From: Hormiphora californensis
Taxonomy: Eukaryota > Ctenophora > Tentaculata > Cydippida > Pleurobrachiidae
Length of the DNA: 64,000 nt
Assembly (NCBI GenBank): GCA_020137815.1
Contig: CM035351.1
Coordinates: 9,695,969-9,759,968, forward strand
Reading direction: 5' to 3'
Position 1 is the first letter of the stretch. Every line of letters begins with the position of its first letter. Below the pieces are notes generated by a model. It made no database searches. It was not told the DNA's origin and saw nothing but the letters and a program-made list of their open reading frames with translations. The position numbers and the translations under genes were made by a program. This document shows positions 12,691-33,317 of the stretch, piece after piece.

Positions 12691-13174
12691 GTCGGATTTT
12701 TTGAAACTGTCACCCCCCGGCCAGCGTTAAAATCTTGTAATCTGGGTGTTTCGTGAGTTCTGACAAACGGTTTTTTAGGGTTAGGGCTAAAGTGGGGTTA
12801 GGGTTAGGGCTGGGGTTTGGGTTGGGGTTAGGCCTTGACATTTCCTACCAGATAAACTTTGAATTAGCCAAAACGGTTGAGTGGTTTGGCGGTTAGAGTC
12901 ATTTTAGTGAATCAACTTTTTTGGCAGCGCGCACCTGTAAACGGGGCCCCAAACACCCAGATCGTAACGGCGCCCTCACCCCCCTGGGTATTTTCAAATT
13001 TCGTAAATGACCATAAATCCGGTTCCTGACGAGATAGAGACTTGAAATTTGAAGGTTACCAAGATCTTGCTAAGTTCTTCCGAACCTCCAAATTTCAAGT
13101 CTCTATCTTATCAGGAACCGGAGATATGGCAAATTTTGTTATTTTAGGGGGGTGACAGTTTCAAAAAATCCGAC
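12691..13174. mobile_element. TIR element with GTCGGATTTTTTGAAACTG ends
   Basis: Terminal inverted repeats of about 29 bp run GTCGGATTTTTT...CACCCCCC at 12691 and its inverse to 13174. It contains a telomere-like GGGTTAGGG stretch and a small inner hairpin (about 12997-13145) built on the recurring CGGTTCCTGAtgAGATA motif. The termini resemble those of the element at 15911-16175. Confidence 0.75.
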
Positions 13175-13800
13175 TTTAGTGAATCAATTTTTTTATTTTG
13201 GAATCGTAGCTCGTGCCAGGGGCGGTGCGCGGCTTTCAGCCGCTCTGGCCAATATGCGGCAACAAGCCACCAAACACCCAGATCGTAACGGCGCCCCACA
13301 AGCGACGTTTCAAGGCGATATCCAACTTTTTTGGCAAACGTTAGAACCTAGCATTCTTGAGTGTTAGCACTCACGGTTGATTAGGGTTGGGGTTAGGGCT
13401 CAAGATTAGCCAAAAATGAAAAAGGTTTAGGTTAAGAGCCATAATTTACATTTGATTCTAGTGCAGGGTACATTTTTGGCAGCACACAGGCCTCAAGGAT
13501 TCTAAATCCGAAATCGTAACGGCGCCCCAGCAGAAGACATCAATATCATAGCGTTAAAATCTGGGTGTTTTGGGAGTGCTGACAAACGGTTTTTTAGGGT
13601 TAGGGCTAAAGTAGGGTTAGGGTTAGGGTTGGGGTTTGGGTTGGGCTTAGGCCTTGACATTCCCTACCAGATAAACTTTGAATCAGCCAAAACGGTTGAG
13701 TGGTTTGGCGGTTAGAGCCATTTTAGTGAATCAACTTTTTTGGCAGCGCGCACCTGTAAACAGGCCTCCAAACACCCAGATCGTAACGGCGCCCATCATA
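12724..13800. repeat. repeated module with telomere-like GGGTTAGGG runs
   Basis: Blocks at about 12724-12985 and 13548-13795 are near-identical. Each opens with CGTTAAAATCT...GGGTGTTT, holds several GGGTTAGGG units and closes with AAACACCCAGATCGTAACGG. Partial copies of the closing block occur near 13270 and 13510. The opening and closing blocks are inverted copies (CTGGGTGTTT / AAACACCCAG), so the module is itself TIR-like. The runs are irregular and not a true telomere. Confidence 0.75.
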
Positions 13801-14339
13801 GGGAGGGGGAGGAACTGACACCTGTGTAGTTTGTACACAAAGAAGATAACAAGATTACAAGATACAATTTTTTATAGTATATCGTCAATGGAGTGTACAC
13901 ACTTTTCAACAATTAAGTTTAGGATGTTTATTAGTTTCATGTATCCTGTGTTTCACAAATTCTTGAACTGAGCTGAACTGAACAGAACTGAAAAGCACTG
14001 CCTTATCCTGCACTGCCTTATCTCGCACTGGGGAATCTCTCAGATAATAATTGAACAGAACACAATCATTGTAGAGAGATTTGTTGAAGAGGTGCCTAAT
14101 ATGCGCTTTCGGGTACGGCCGCTACTAATTTAGGGCAGATCATCCTCCAGACGCAGTAATCACAAACAAAAAACATCTCTGTCACTTGTAGATAGTAAGA
14201 TCTCGTAAATACTAGAGAAAAATTGGAGAAAAATACAATAAAAACCAAAGATATCTGGCATTTGAAGAAAAAGTGTGTACACCCCAATAATTACACATAT
14301 GTAACTCAAATAATTGTCGAATAATTAAAAATCACAATA
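13801..14339. other. gene-free interval
   Basis: AT-rich sequence with short CACTGCCTTATC and GAACTGAA direct repeats near 13970-14030. No gene seen. Confidence 0.4.
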
Positions 14340-14443
14340 TTTTTTCCCTGCACGGGTGGATGCCCAAGGCATCCGCCGAAGAATTCGACCCGGATGATCG
14401 TTTTAGCACGTGTGCTAAAAAGATAATTCGGGGTTTAGAAATA

Positions 14444-14867
14444 CCTAAAACTTTTCGTATATCGTCTTATTTTGATTTATCATTAATTTTCAGCATTTTT
14501 TCAGAATTTTTTGTCGGCTAGAAATATGTGCAAAATAGGGTGTCTACTGATAAAGGAGAGGCACAATTTAAAAATTGATACCGTAATATCTCCGGTTCCT
14601 GATGAGATACAGAAACCGTTTTGGTAGCATTGAAAAGGTCTTATTGAGACCAATCCAACGCAACCAAGATCAAGTAGCTATCTTTTGAGGAACTGGAAAC
14701 GTGAATTTCAATTTGCGAGACGCAGTGAGTGTGCCCAGTAAAACCAGTGCTGACAATATCGGTAGACCCCCTATTTCGAATTTTTTTCTGGCCGACAAAA
14801 AATTCTGAAAAACGCTGAAAATTAATAATAAATCGAAATAAGACGATTATATACGAAAAGTTTTAGG
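14444..14867. mobile_element. palindromic TA element nested in the HINE-like head
   Basis: Ends CCTAAAACTTTTCGTAT and its inverse, flanked by TA (14442-14443 and 14868-14869). The interruption falls right after TTTAGAAA of the HINE head, so the insertion is younger than the HINE copy. Confidence 0.8.
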
Positions 14868-15123
14868 TATCTTGTCAACCTTTAGAATAAGTTAAAGAAG
14901 TGTCCGTCTGTCGCCTGTCCATTGGTTAAACATAGCAACATACAACAACATGTATGTCTGCTCCTTCCTAAATCTTTCATCTCACGACTCACGCTTCGTT
15001 GATGCAACAAAGGAAATGTTAAACACGCATTGTCGCATTGTGGCACGCAATTACTCACTGATTAGATGGCATAAAACTACTATCACACAATTGCAAGTGA
15101 CTCGATTTAAGATGAGGGTAAAG

Positions 15124-15653
15124 TTAAAGTGAGAGTGGACCGACACAGAATTGGACAAGGTTGTTGTAGGTAGTAGAGATTATTTCTCTGAGCATTTTGC
15201 TTTTTTCACCCTTTTCCATCACGGAGATATATTTGTTCATTGTTGCAATGGGAGAATGACGTCATGCATATATCTCTGTATTCTCTCTGTAGGCAGTACA
15301 TCGAAAATGCCCACGCACACATACAGAACACAAGAGATAGATGCGTGACGTCATTCTCCCATTGCAACAAATATATCTCAGTAATGGAGGGGTCAAGGGC
15401 AAAATGCTCTGAGAAATAATCTCTACTACAGTCGGACCCCGATTTAACGGCACCCTCGGGGGAAAAGGTTTTGTCCGTTAAATCGGGGTAATCGCTAAAT
15501 CGGGGTCAAATACTGTTGAGTTTCTATATCGGGGGAAGATTAGGCTGCCGTTAAATCGGGGTGCCGCTAAATCGGGGGCCGTTAAATCGGGGTCCGACTG
15601 TACATACCTACAATAATATTGTCCAATTCTGTGTCGGTCCACTCTCACTTTAA
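15124..15653. mobile_element. palindromic TTAA element nested in the HINE-like element
   Basis: TTAAAGTGAGAGTGGACC at the left and its inverse at the right, TTAA on both sides. Inner arms pair over TAGTAGAGATTATTTCTCTG. The right arm is interrupted by a pogo-like element (15429-15600). Confidence 0.85.
15429..15600. mobile_element. pogo/Tigger-like MITE, 172 bp, third nesting level
   Basis: TA-flanked; ends CAGTCGGACCCCGATTTA and its inverse. Interior repeats of CCGTTAAATCGGGG in both orientations. TA duplication and a CAG-starting terminus fit pogo/Tigger-type elements. Family copies: 24068, 25254, 42488, 58170 and 63840. Confidence 0.85.
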
Positions 15654-15695
15654 AACACTTGGTAGCCAATTGGGGTCTTCTAAGCAACTGTTTTG

Positions 15696-15751
15696 GTTAC
15701 CATAGCAACTGCTTTGGTTACCATTGAAACCGACCTGGATACCATACCAAC
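15696..15751. promoter_or_regulatory. phased array of three X-box-like (RFX) sites
   Basis: GTTACCATAGCAAC at 15696-15709 matches the ciliary X-box consensus GTHNYYATRRNAAC at every position. GTTACCATTGAAAC (15717-15730) and GATACCATACCAAC (15738-15751) are degenerate relatives. Starts are exactly 21 bp apart. The array belongs to the HINE-like element and lies about 490-550 bp upstream of the DRC2 start codon. Function is inference. Confidence 0.55.
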
Positions 15752-15910
15752 TTACATCGCATCAGCCAAAAGATGCTCTTTGAGCGCAAAATTCATTAGA
15801 AAATCCAGTTTTGAAGTCATAAATTTTACATCCATTTGTGGCAGGGAAATACCGCATTATGAATACATAATGCAATAATTCTTGTTTTTTGTGAAGTTTT
15901 TGCAATTTTA

Positions 15911-16175
15911 GTCGAATTTTTTAATCAAAGGACAGGGGGCTTTGTAAATTTGCACGTGATAATCAATATCAAGTTCCTAGCAATCTTAAAACTTGAACCT
16001 GGAAGCGTTGGAAAGATAATTTTAAGACCTTTTCAACGCAACCAAGATCTAGTCTTTATCTTATCAGGAACTGGAGATATGAGCGAAAACGTATGTCAAA
16101 TTGTCACGCACAAATACAACGCCGCGTGACCTCTCTGAATGTGTGGCCCCCTGTCCCTTGATTAAAAAATTTGAC
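15911..16175. mobile_element. TIR element between the X-box array and the DRC2 start
   Basis: About 33-bp inverted ends: GTCGAATTTTTTAATCAAAG...GACAGGGGGC and its inverse. TTTA flanks both sides. Its interior contains the recurring GATAAgAcTTGATCT / TTATCAGGAACTGGAGAT pair. It occupies most of the 340 bp upstream of DRC2. Confidence 0.75.
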
Positions 16176-16242
16176 TTTAATGTCCTATATTATATGTATA
16201 TTTGATATTTATAACTTAACAAACTTTCTCGTAGCTCCAAAT

Positions 16243-25170
<8,928 letters not shown>

Positions 25171-25253
25171 GTGTGCAATGATAACATATAACAAATGAAT
25201 TCATGACATTGACAAACCGACCATGACAGAGAGAAATCACACCTTAGGTATTA

Positions 25254-25993
25254 CAGTCGGACCCCGATATACCGGCATCCTCGAGGGAAGCCATTTTTGT
25301 CGGTAAATCGGGGTTCCCGGTATATCGGGGTGATGCATTTTTGACCCTCTATGGATCTAATTTTCGCGCCCATTTATGCAAATAAGCAGTTTCAACGACA
25401 CACCAAGCTTTGCTTAGCATATAAGTAGCACCAGCCTTGGTGCTTTAAATGCATTTCAAACAACAATTCATTAAGACCCGTCTGACCATTTGGTTACGAA
25501 GTCACCCCTATTATTGCAGCGCAGAGGGGGAATTTCATTACCAATCTGACCATTAATCGGTAAATGTGTGTAGCGGCGAGGAATCACGTATTCACGTATC
25601 GTCGACTCCAATACAAGACGTATAATGATACCGTGACCTCATTAGACTTATAGGTGACGTATCGCGATCTCAACAGGCTAACAGTTTACTTGATGATTCA
25701 GGCGGGTACCTGTGTAATTTTCTACCGCTCTTCCTAATCACTGGATTAGTTGGAAAAGGTGATATATCGATACTATGGGCTCTTAGGACATATCATATGT
25801 GATTCCCCACCCCTATCCTGATTAGTCGGCACGTATCAATTTACGATTCGATAAAGATCACATGACAGGGCTAATTAGAAAATTCAAAAATCTGAAATAT
25901 TCAGTAAAAGTGGGCCAAAATAGTTCGGGAGTTTATCCTCCCGGTAAATCGGGGTTCCGGTAAATCGTGGTCTGGTAAATCGGGGTCAGACTG
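25254..25993. mobile_element. pogo-like element, 740 bp
   Basis: TA-flanked; CAGTCGGACCCCGATATA at the left and GGTCAGACTG at the right, with CGGTAAATCGGGG-type subterminal repeats inside. No transposase frame. Lies just after DRC2. Confidence 0.8.
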
Positions 25994-26039
25994 TACCTAC
26001 ATATAATAATAATAGTTATAAACTGATTCTTAAAATTTA

Positions 26040-26805
26040 ACTGGTTTTCAAAATCCAGGACCGGAAATCAGCTCGGATTGCAAAAAAAATTTTGTGGTTA
26101 TTCACCTTCATGTCCTCTTCAAATCCCCAAATTTTCATGCTCCTATCTTTAAAATTTTTTTTGAGATGCCAAAAACGTATTTACAGGACATTTTTTAAAC
26201 AGCTGTAGCAAAAATATGAATTCGACTTTTAAAGTGAGAGTGGACAGAAAGCTATGATCCTGAGAGTAATGGAGGTTATAAGGGACGGCAACCTGAGTAG
26301 AATGCTGTTTTGGGCATCTCCAACCGACCACAGCTGCCTGAGTTATATTTGGTACTTGCGCCCACGCGACGCAACGTAGGGCGCCAATAAATTTCACATT
26401 AACCTGCGCGGCGTCAAAAAGCCGCACAAAAATGCAAATTATAGTAGCTACAAAAAGTATAGTAGCTACAAAAATGCAAATTATAGTAGCTACAAAAAGT
26501 ATAGTAGCTACAAAAAGTTCTAAAATTTTATTTTGAAATTTTTTTTTCGAGTTTTTAGCTGCGTCGCGTGGGCGCAAGTACCGAATATAACTCAGGCAGC
26601 TGTGATCGGTTGGAGATGCCCAAAACAGCATTCTACTCAGGTTGCCGTCCCTTATAACCTCCATTACTCTCAGGATCATAGCTTTCTGTCCACTCTCACT
26701 TTAAGGGCTAAAATTGCATATTTGAGGTCTCCTTGGTATGGCCTACAACCCTACGGTGAGAGATTTCCCTGCACTCGAAAAAAAATTCGGTCGGCGTACC
26801 CTTAA
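26040..26805. mobile_element. right half of a TTAA palindromic element (AGGGTACGC family)
   Basis: Matches the right arm of the complete element at 48757-50064, including GCAAAAATATGAATTCGACT, TTGCATATTTGAGGTCTCCT and the terminal GCGTACCCTTAA. It is split at 26229-26704 by another TTAA element. Confidence 0.75.
26229..26704. mobile_element. palindromic TTAA element nested in another repeat
   Basis: TTAAAGTGAGAGTGGACAG at the left and inverse at the right, TTAA at both sides. The uninterrupted host sequence is seen at 49948-49972 (GAATTCGACTTGAGGGC), so insertion at a TTAA-like site is directly visible. Internally it has short repeats of ATAGTAGCTACAAAAA. Confidence 0.85.
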
Positions 26806-27540
26806 TGTCCTTTAAAGGACATTTTAATACGCAGCACCCCCCATTATATAACTATCTAGACCTTTCTACTGCTTTTATTTGCCGAGATCTGCAGCATACC
26901 CCTTATCTTAACTGTTTTTCACGTTCTTCCCCTAACCCCTTATGGGTTTGGGTACGGCCATCGCGCACCCCCTATACGTCGCGGGACCTCGAGACCTTTC
27001 CAACGAGCCCTAGAAAACCTCTCTACGACTTCAGTGGGCTTCAAAACTTTCACTCTAAAAATATCTATAATGGTTATGGTTTTTTAATCTGGTATTAAGG
27101 GCCTGTCGGCTCGGCTCCGTTTTTTTAGAGGGAGATGGGTTGAGTTTGGTTTATATTCGGGTCGGGGGCCTTACCAGGCCCCGAATAAAACTTACAGTAA
27201 GAAGTGGGGTGGGGGACTGGGGGTATAATGGAGTACAGTAAGAAGTGGGGTGGGGGTATAATGGAGTTTTTTCTTCTCGCGACCTCTCTCCGACCTTAGT
27301 GTCACTGAAGGCTATGTTGGGGCCCTTTGTGAAACTACGAAATTCCCAATGCCCCTTGTTTGCCCCCCAGTGCCTTCTCGGATGGAGTTTAACAGTCTAT
27401 TCAATATTCATTTAAAAAGGCCGCACGAGACAGTCAAAGTAAGGGTGGGGTAGTCTAAAATTTGAATGCGAGGGCTTAGAAATCGTTTGGTTATTTCACA
27501 TTGAACGTATGCCGAAGAGAGTACTCCATCACCAAGACAG
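26806..27540. other. gene-free interval with small tandem duplication
   Basis: Unique sequence; ACAGTAAGAAGTGGGGTGGG is duplicated at about 27192 and 27235. The plus-strand frame at 26805-27098 has no known motif and no splice context, so I do not call it. Confidence 0.4.
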
Positions 27541-27541
27541 C

Positions 27542-27544
<3 letters not shown>

Positions 27545-27600
<56 letters not shown>

Positions 27601-27769
27601 CAGAGAGCGAGAGAGAGAGAGACACAGAGAGACAGAGAGAGAGAATCCTATTTCTAGCCAACAGCAACCCTCTTGCGCTCCGTCTCTCTATCTCTCGCCC
27701 TGACGGCGATCTCTAATCAAAACTGGAGTTAATCTAATCGAGAGAGAAAGCTGGGACTTGGTAGGTGAG

Positions 27770-27833
<64 letters not shown>

Positions 27834-27860
27834 TGGAGAGGAGAGAGAAGGAGAGGAGAG
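27545..27860. repeat. (GA)n tracts
   Basis: Two GA-rich blocks at 27545-27642 and 27775-27860. Confidence 0.95.
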
Positions 27861-27870
27861 AAGAGGTAGA

Positions 27871-28738
<868 letters not shown>

Positions 28739-29138
28739 CAAAAGAAAAAAAAAAAAAAAAAAACACAAAAAGAGAGAGAGAGAGAGAGAGAGAAAGGGAA
28801 AAGGGGGAAGAGAGAAGAGAAGAGAGAGAGAGAGAAGAAGAGAGAAGAGAAGAGAAGAGAGAGAGAGAGAAGAGAGACAGAGAGAAGAGAGAGGCACAAG
28901 AGACCTAGAGAACCGAAGGAGGGGGAGAGACCCCCAAAAAGGGGAAGGCCCTTTAAACAACCGGAATCCAGAAAGGGGCTTCCCCCCCAGCATAACGATA
29001 TCAAACCCCCAAATTAAAACTGGGCCCCTTTTATTAACACGAAGGGGGAAAAAATTCCCTTTCCCGGGGGAAAAATTCAAGTTTATTTTGCAATAAAGTT
29101 GAAAAAAAAAAAAAAAGGGGGGGAGGGGGGGGGGGGGG

Positions 29139-29184
<46 letters not shown>

Positions 29185-29635
29185 AAAAGGGGAAAAAAAA
29201 AAGAAAAGGAAAAAGGGGGGGGGGGGGAAAAAATTTGGAAGGGGGGAAAAAGGGGGGGGAAAAAAAGTCCCCCAAAAACCCAAAACCCCCCTTTTTGGGG
29301 AAACCCCCCCCCAAAAAAACCCCAAAAAAAAAACCCCCAAAACCGGGGGAAGAAAAAATTTTGGAAAAAAAATTAAAAAAAAAAAAAAAACCCCCCCCAA
29401 AAAGGGCCAAAAAAGGGGAAAAAAAATTTTTTTTCCCCCGGGGGTTTAAAGCCCCGGGCCCCCCGGGGGGGGCCCCCCCGGGGGGCCCCCGGAAAAGGGG
29501 GAAAAAAACCCTTGGATTTCCCCCCAAAAAAAACCCCTTGGGAAAAAAAAAAAAAGGGGGGGGAAAAAAAATTTTAAAAAAAAATTTTTTGGAAAGCCCC
29601 GGGGAAAACCCCGGGAAGGGGGAAAAAAAAAAAAA

Positions 29636-29671
<36 letters not shown>

Positions 29672-29995
29672 CCCCCCCCCTTTTTTAAAAAACCCCCCAA
29701 AAAACCCCTCCCCCCAAAAAGGCCCCCCCAAAACCCCCGGTTTGGAAAAAAAATTTTTTTTTTTTAAAAAAAAAATTTTTAACCCCCCCCCTTTTTTTTC
29801 CCCCCCTTAAAACCCCTTCCAATTTTTTCCCCCTTTTTTTCCCCTGGGTTTTTCTTAGATTCCGCCCCCGGGGGTTTTTTCCAGATAGTTTAGGGGGTTT
29901 TTTTTTTCCCCCACCATGAGCTTTACTTCCCCTATTTTTTTTTTTTCCTTACCTTAACCAATAGGGGACCTTTTTTCAAAATACCCCCTTTTTAC
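28739..29995. other. homopolymer-only sequence, likely assembly artefact
   Basis: About 1.2 kb consisting almost wholly of short homopolymer blocks (A, G, C, T runs of 4 to more than 20), with gradual decay into and out of normal sequence. Not biologically credible; it looks like uncorrected consensus at a collapsed microsatellite. Frames here are meaningless. Confidence 0.75.
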
Positions 29996-30129
29996 TTGTT
30001 CACCTACCTTTACTCCGCAGGCCCCTCCGGGCCCCCAAATCCAACAGGATCCGGCCTGGGGATTTTAAACCCCGGGGCCCCCAAAATGGGACCTTTCGGT
30101 TTCCCCTGTGGGAGTGGTGCGTGTAGTGG

Positions 30130-30157
30130 ACCGGGGAGGAGAGAGAGAGGAGAGAGA

Positions 30158-30196
<39 letters not shown>

Positions 30197-30375
30197 GAGA
30201 CAGAGAGACAGAGAGAGAGAGAGAGAGACAGACAGAGAGACAGCGAGACAGAGAGACAGAGAGACAGAGAGACAGAGAGACAGAGAGACAGAGCGACAGA
30301 GAGACAGAGAGACAGAGAGACAGAGAGGCAGAGAGACAGAGAGGCAGAGAGACAGAGAGACAGAGAGACAGAGAG
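30130..30375. repeat. (GACAGAGA)n-type microsatellite
   Basis: Imperfect GA/GACA array following the artefact-like region. Confidence 0.95.
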
Positions 30376-30589
30376 AACCATTTCTAATATAATATCTGGA
30401 AAACAATTCCCTATGGAGGTGCTTCCCCTCATCAGTGCATATTGCCGATATCAATCACCAGCTCCTCATGCTTGTCCATGTTTTTTTAGATTTCTCTTTC
30501 TTTTTTTATAGTAGAGTCGGTAAGCACACTCACCTCCTCTGATTTCTGTGAAACTTCTCCCATGAGGTGGTAATGGAGGTGCAAATACC

Positions 30590-30785
30590 GCTTAGATTAA
30601 TTCTGGAAAACGTTCTTTGATTAAGGTCCTCATTAAAAAATTATGGGGGTTTACATAAAATTTTTCTTGACCAAAAATGTGTTAACCCCCATAATTTTTG
30701 AATGAAGGCCTTAATCAAAAATCGCTACACAAGTTTCATGCTCCTTGGTCTGTAGAACAAGTGTGCTAAACGACAAGGTCTAGAT
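30590..30785. repeat. dispersed hairpin repeat, copy 2
   Basis: AAATTATGGGGGTTTACA / AACCCCCATAATTTTTG inverted pair and CTGTAGAACAAGTGTGC, as at 10320-10545. Confidence 0.65.
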
Positions 30786-30855
30786 CCTAGCCGTTTTCTC
30801 AGAAAGTGGTTAACCATTTGCAAAAATGGGGTCGATTTTTCCAGATTCTGTTAAC

Positions 30856-30981
30856 ACAACAAATAGAAACACGTTGGTTTACAAACAAATGTTTCGATCT
30901 TGCGATCTCATCAGTGTAGATGAGATCGCAAGATCGAAACATTTGTTTGTAAACCAATACAACGTGTTTCTATTTGTTGTA
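30856..30981. repeat. long hairpin, arms of about 60 bp with a 6-7 nt loop
   Basis: ACAACAAATAGAAACACGTT on the left pairs with its inverse on the right; only a 3-nt insertion breaks the stem (ACCAATACAACG against CGTTGGT). The inner stem GATCTTGCGATCTCATC is perfect. Could form a cruciform or, if transcribed, a long hairpin RNA. Confidence 0.9.
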
Positions 30982-31049
30982 CTATCTGCTCTCGGTTCCA
31001 CGCCGATAGAGCTCTCTTGTGGCCTCCGCCTACTGAAACAACCATATTG

Positions 31050-31960
31050 ACAGATTCTGTTAACCCCAAATAATTCAAAGACCAGTTGGAATTATGGTCT
31101 TTAAATTTGTCGAGTGATTCCTCTTGGTGAGACGAAGCGTTTGGCACTAAATTGAATGTCCCAAACTCTACCAGTCTTAAAATAATGGGGTTTACATTGA
31201 TATCAGGCCAAAAGTTAACCCCATTTTCATCTGGTCCGGTATGCCAAGCGCTATCACATGATGGTAACCCCGAAAATGGCCCAAAATGGGGGTCAAAAAT
31301 CGGTCGAACCCCCCCCCCCTCTGGCCTTAAATGTCCACCGCTACCTGCTACGCAACTGCTCCTTCATCAACAACTTCATTGACACGTTTTCATGAAATGT
31401 GTGGCACGCATTGTGGTGTAAATGCAACTTTCCTGAGCCGCGCCTGGATACCGTTCCTGGGAACGGTATCCAGGCGCTTCACACGGCAGGGAAATTCAGT
31501 GTTATGTTATGACAAAGGCAAATAATCTTGTTCCAATAAAACTCATTGACCTTGGTATATGCCTCCTTGCTGCCTGGACTTACCTCACAATACCAGACCT
31601 CCCATAACGGAGGCCCCATTGCCCCAAACAGTAATGCTCCCATCCACCCTTAACATGACTTGAATTACTCCTTCACAGCTGTATAACTGTTAGCTGTATA
31701 ACTGCTAGCAAAATCTCGGTCGACCACGGTTGTGCTCACAAACAGGTGTCTGCTTCTTTATTGATTTTAGAGCAAAATGCTTTTCTTGCAGTTTCGCTTA
31801 AATATTATTATTACCAGCGTTGTGATATGACAACAAGGAACCCTTTCTAAAATGTAAATATTGAACTAATGGCTACTCAAAATATTTTTCACATATAATA
31901 GCAGTGCATTTTCACATTGTTCAATGAGATATCCCTGACCTGTTGCTAGAGCAAGTTAAT
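31050..31960. other. gene-free interval with perfect small palindrome
   Basis: No gene recognised. 31440-31477 is a perfect 18-bp inverted pair (GCGCCTGGATACCGTTCC) with a 2-nt loop. The flank at 31341-31415 (CTGCTCCTTCATCAACAA, GTGTGGCACGCATTG) matches the interior of the HINE-like family, so this is probably a relic. Confidence 0.5.
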
Positions 31961-31978
31961 AAGTATGAGATATGGAGA

Positions 31979-32265
<287 letters not shown>

Positions 32266-32604
32266 GAAAGAGAGCCAGACAATAGTATCAATCCCAGCCC
32301 TCAGTCTCGCGCTCTGTCCCAATATCAGGGTTTTCTCTATTATCTAGAAGGGAATACTTGGTCAGCACTCAGTACGCACAGAAATAAGATTCTTGTGCAG
32401 AAGGAATTTGTATAACGCATGTCTTTTGTATTTCCTAGTTCTTTTAAGTGTATGAAGGGGAACACTCACTCACGATCTCTATTATACGTGCCGACCGAAT
32501 TTCATATTACGATACGATAGTTCCTTGTGCCACAAGTTGCGGGTTTATCCTAAATACCCTCTAGAGAAGAAGAATATGTAATAAGGGAGGGGGGGGGGGG
32601 GGCA

Positions 32605-32925
32605 AGGCCAAAAAAGCCAAACCCGCCCTGAAATCCGGGTCTGATCTGGCTTTTTTTGATCTGGCTTTTTTAAACTTTTTTGATCTGGCTTTTTTCGCTT
32701 TTTTGATCTGGCTTATTTTGATCTGGCTCTTTTGGCCTTTTTTGCTTTTATTGGCTTTTTTTGCTTTTATTGATCTGGCTTTTTTGCTATGGCAGTTTTG
32801 ATCTGGCCTTTTTTTGGCTATTTTTGATCTGGCTTTTTTTTGGCTTTTTTTTGATCTGGTTTTTTTTTTGGTTTTTTTTGATCTGGCTTTTTTATATCAA
32901 ACTTTTTTCGGTATAGATTTTTTTT
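32605..32925. repeat. GATCTGGCTTTTTT minisatellite
   Basis: Irregular array of TTTTGATCTGGCTTTTTT units led by GCCAAACCCGCCCTGAAATC. The leader and one or more units recur at 33405-33470 and 47845-47945, so the array comes from a dispersed repeat. Confidence 0.85.
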
Positions 32926-33018
32926 CCTATCGATATAAAATTGTAAAACTAGATCAAAGAATATCAATGAATGAGATCTGTTCAGGATTAAATAGGGAGG
33001 AAAATTAGAAAAATATCT

Positions 33019-33096
33019 GGCGAGGGCCGGGCTCAAACCGACACGGACAACCTCTGGGTTTCGCGTCCATTGCGCTACCTATTGAGCTACCCCGCC
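33019..33096 (-). tRNA. tRNA-like sequence or pseudogene (possible SINE head)
   Basis: On the minus strand: acceptor strand GGCGGGG pairs with CCTCGCC, a D-arm-like TAGCTCAATAGGTAG, and a T-arm GTCGGTTTGAGCCCGGC with five pairs. The anticodon stem pairs poorly and position 33 is not T, so a functional tRNA is doubtful. Confidence 0.35.
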
Positions 33097-33162
33097 TACA
33101 ATTTTACTACATTTCCTCGCTCTATATCCTGAACATTGCCCTTAGCTATTGCAGCATCAAAT

Positions 33163-33317
33163 ATCGGAACAAGATTTTTAATATCTTCTCAGGCTGCTAT
33201 ATGTCAGTTTCCCCTGTTTAACAGTTTCCGCTTCACTGCTGAACAGTAGGGCTTGTATTGTGAGAGAGAAAGTGAGATTAGCAGCCAGAGAAGATATTAA
33301 AAATCTTGTTCCGATAG
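33163..33317. mobile_element. short TIR element, 155 bp
   Basis: CGGAACAAGATTTTTAATAT at the left and its inverse at the right, with a further GCTGCTA / TAGCAGC pair inside. MITE-like; target duplication unclear. Confidence 0.7.

Larger units (their letters stand above)
14340..15887. mobile_element. Helentron/HINE-like element upstream of DRC2, with nested insertions
   Basis: The 5' end reads TTTTTTCCCTGC followed by hairpin-forming GC-rich sequence and GGGGTTTAGAAAT. The 3' end has the inverted motif GGCAGGGAAA at 15840, then a perfect stem-loop GCATTATG-aata-CATAATGC (15854-15873) and a CTTGTTT tail. Subterminal inverted repeats with a 3' stem-loop and an internal tandem array, and no evident target duplication, are the known layout of HINE/Helentron elements; assignment to that class is inference. 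Two elements are nested in it (14444-14867 and 15124-15653). Other family members: 34209-34812, 47942-48563, 52925-53318, plus isolated heads at 24718, 45763 and 51636. Confidence 0.6.

Noticed and set aside
12774-12840. Chromosome end
   Set aside because: GGGTTAGGG runs are short, irregular and inside a duplicated module, with genes on both sides.
30390-30480. Minus-strand MDKHEELVIDIGNMH frame
   Set aside because: Short, no credible acceptor, next to the low-quality region.
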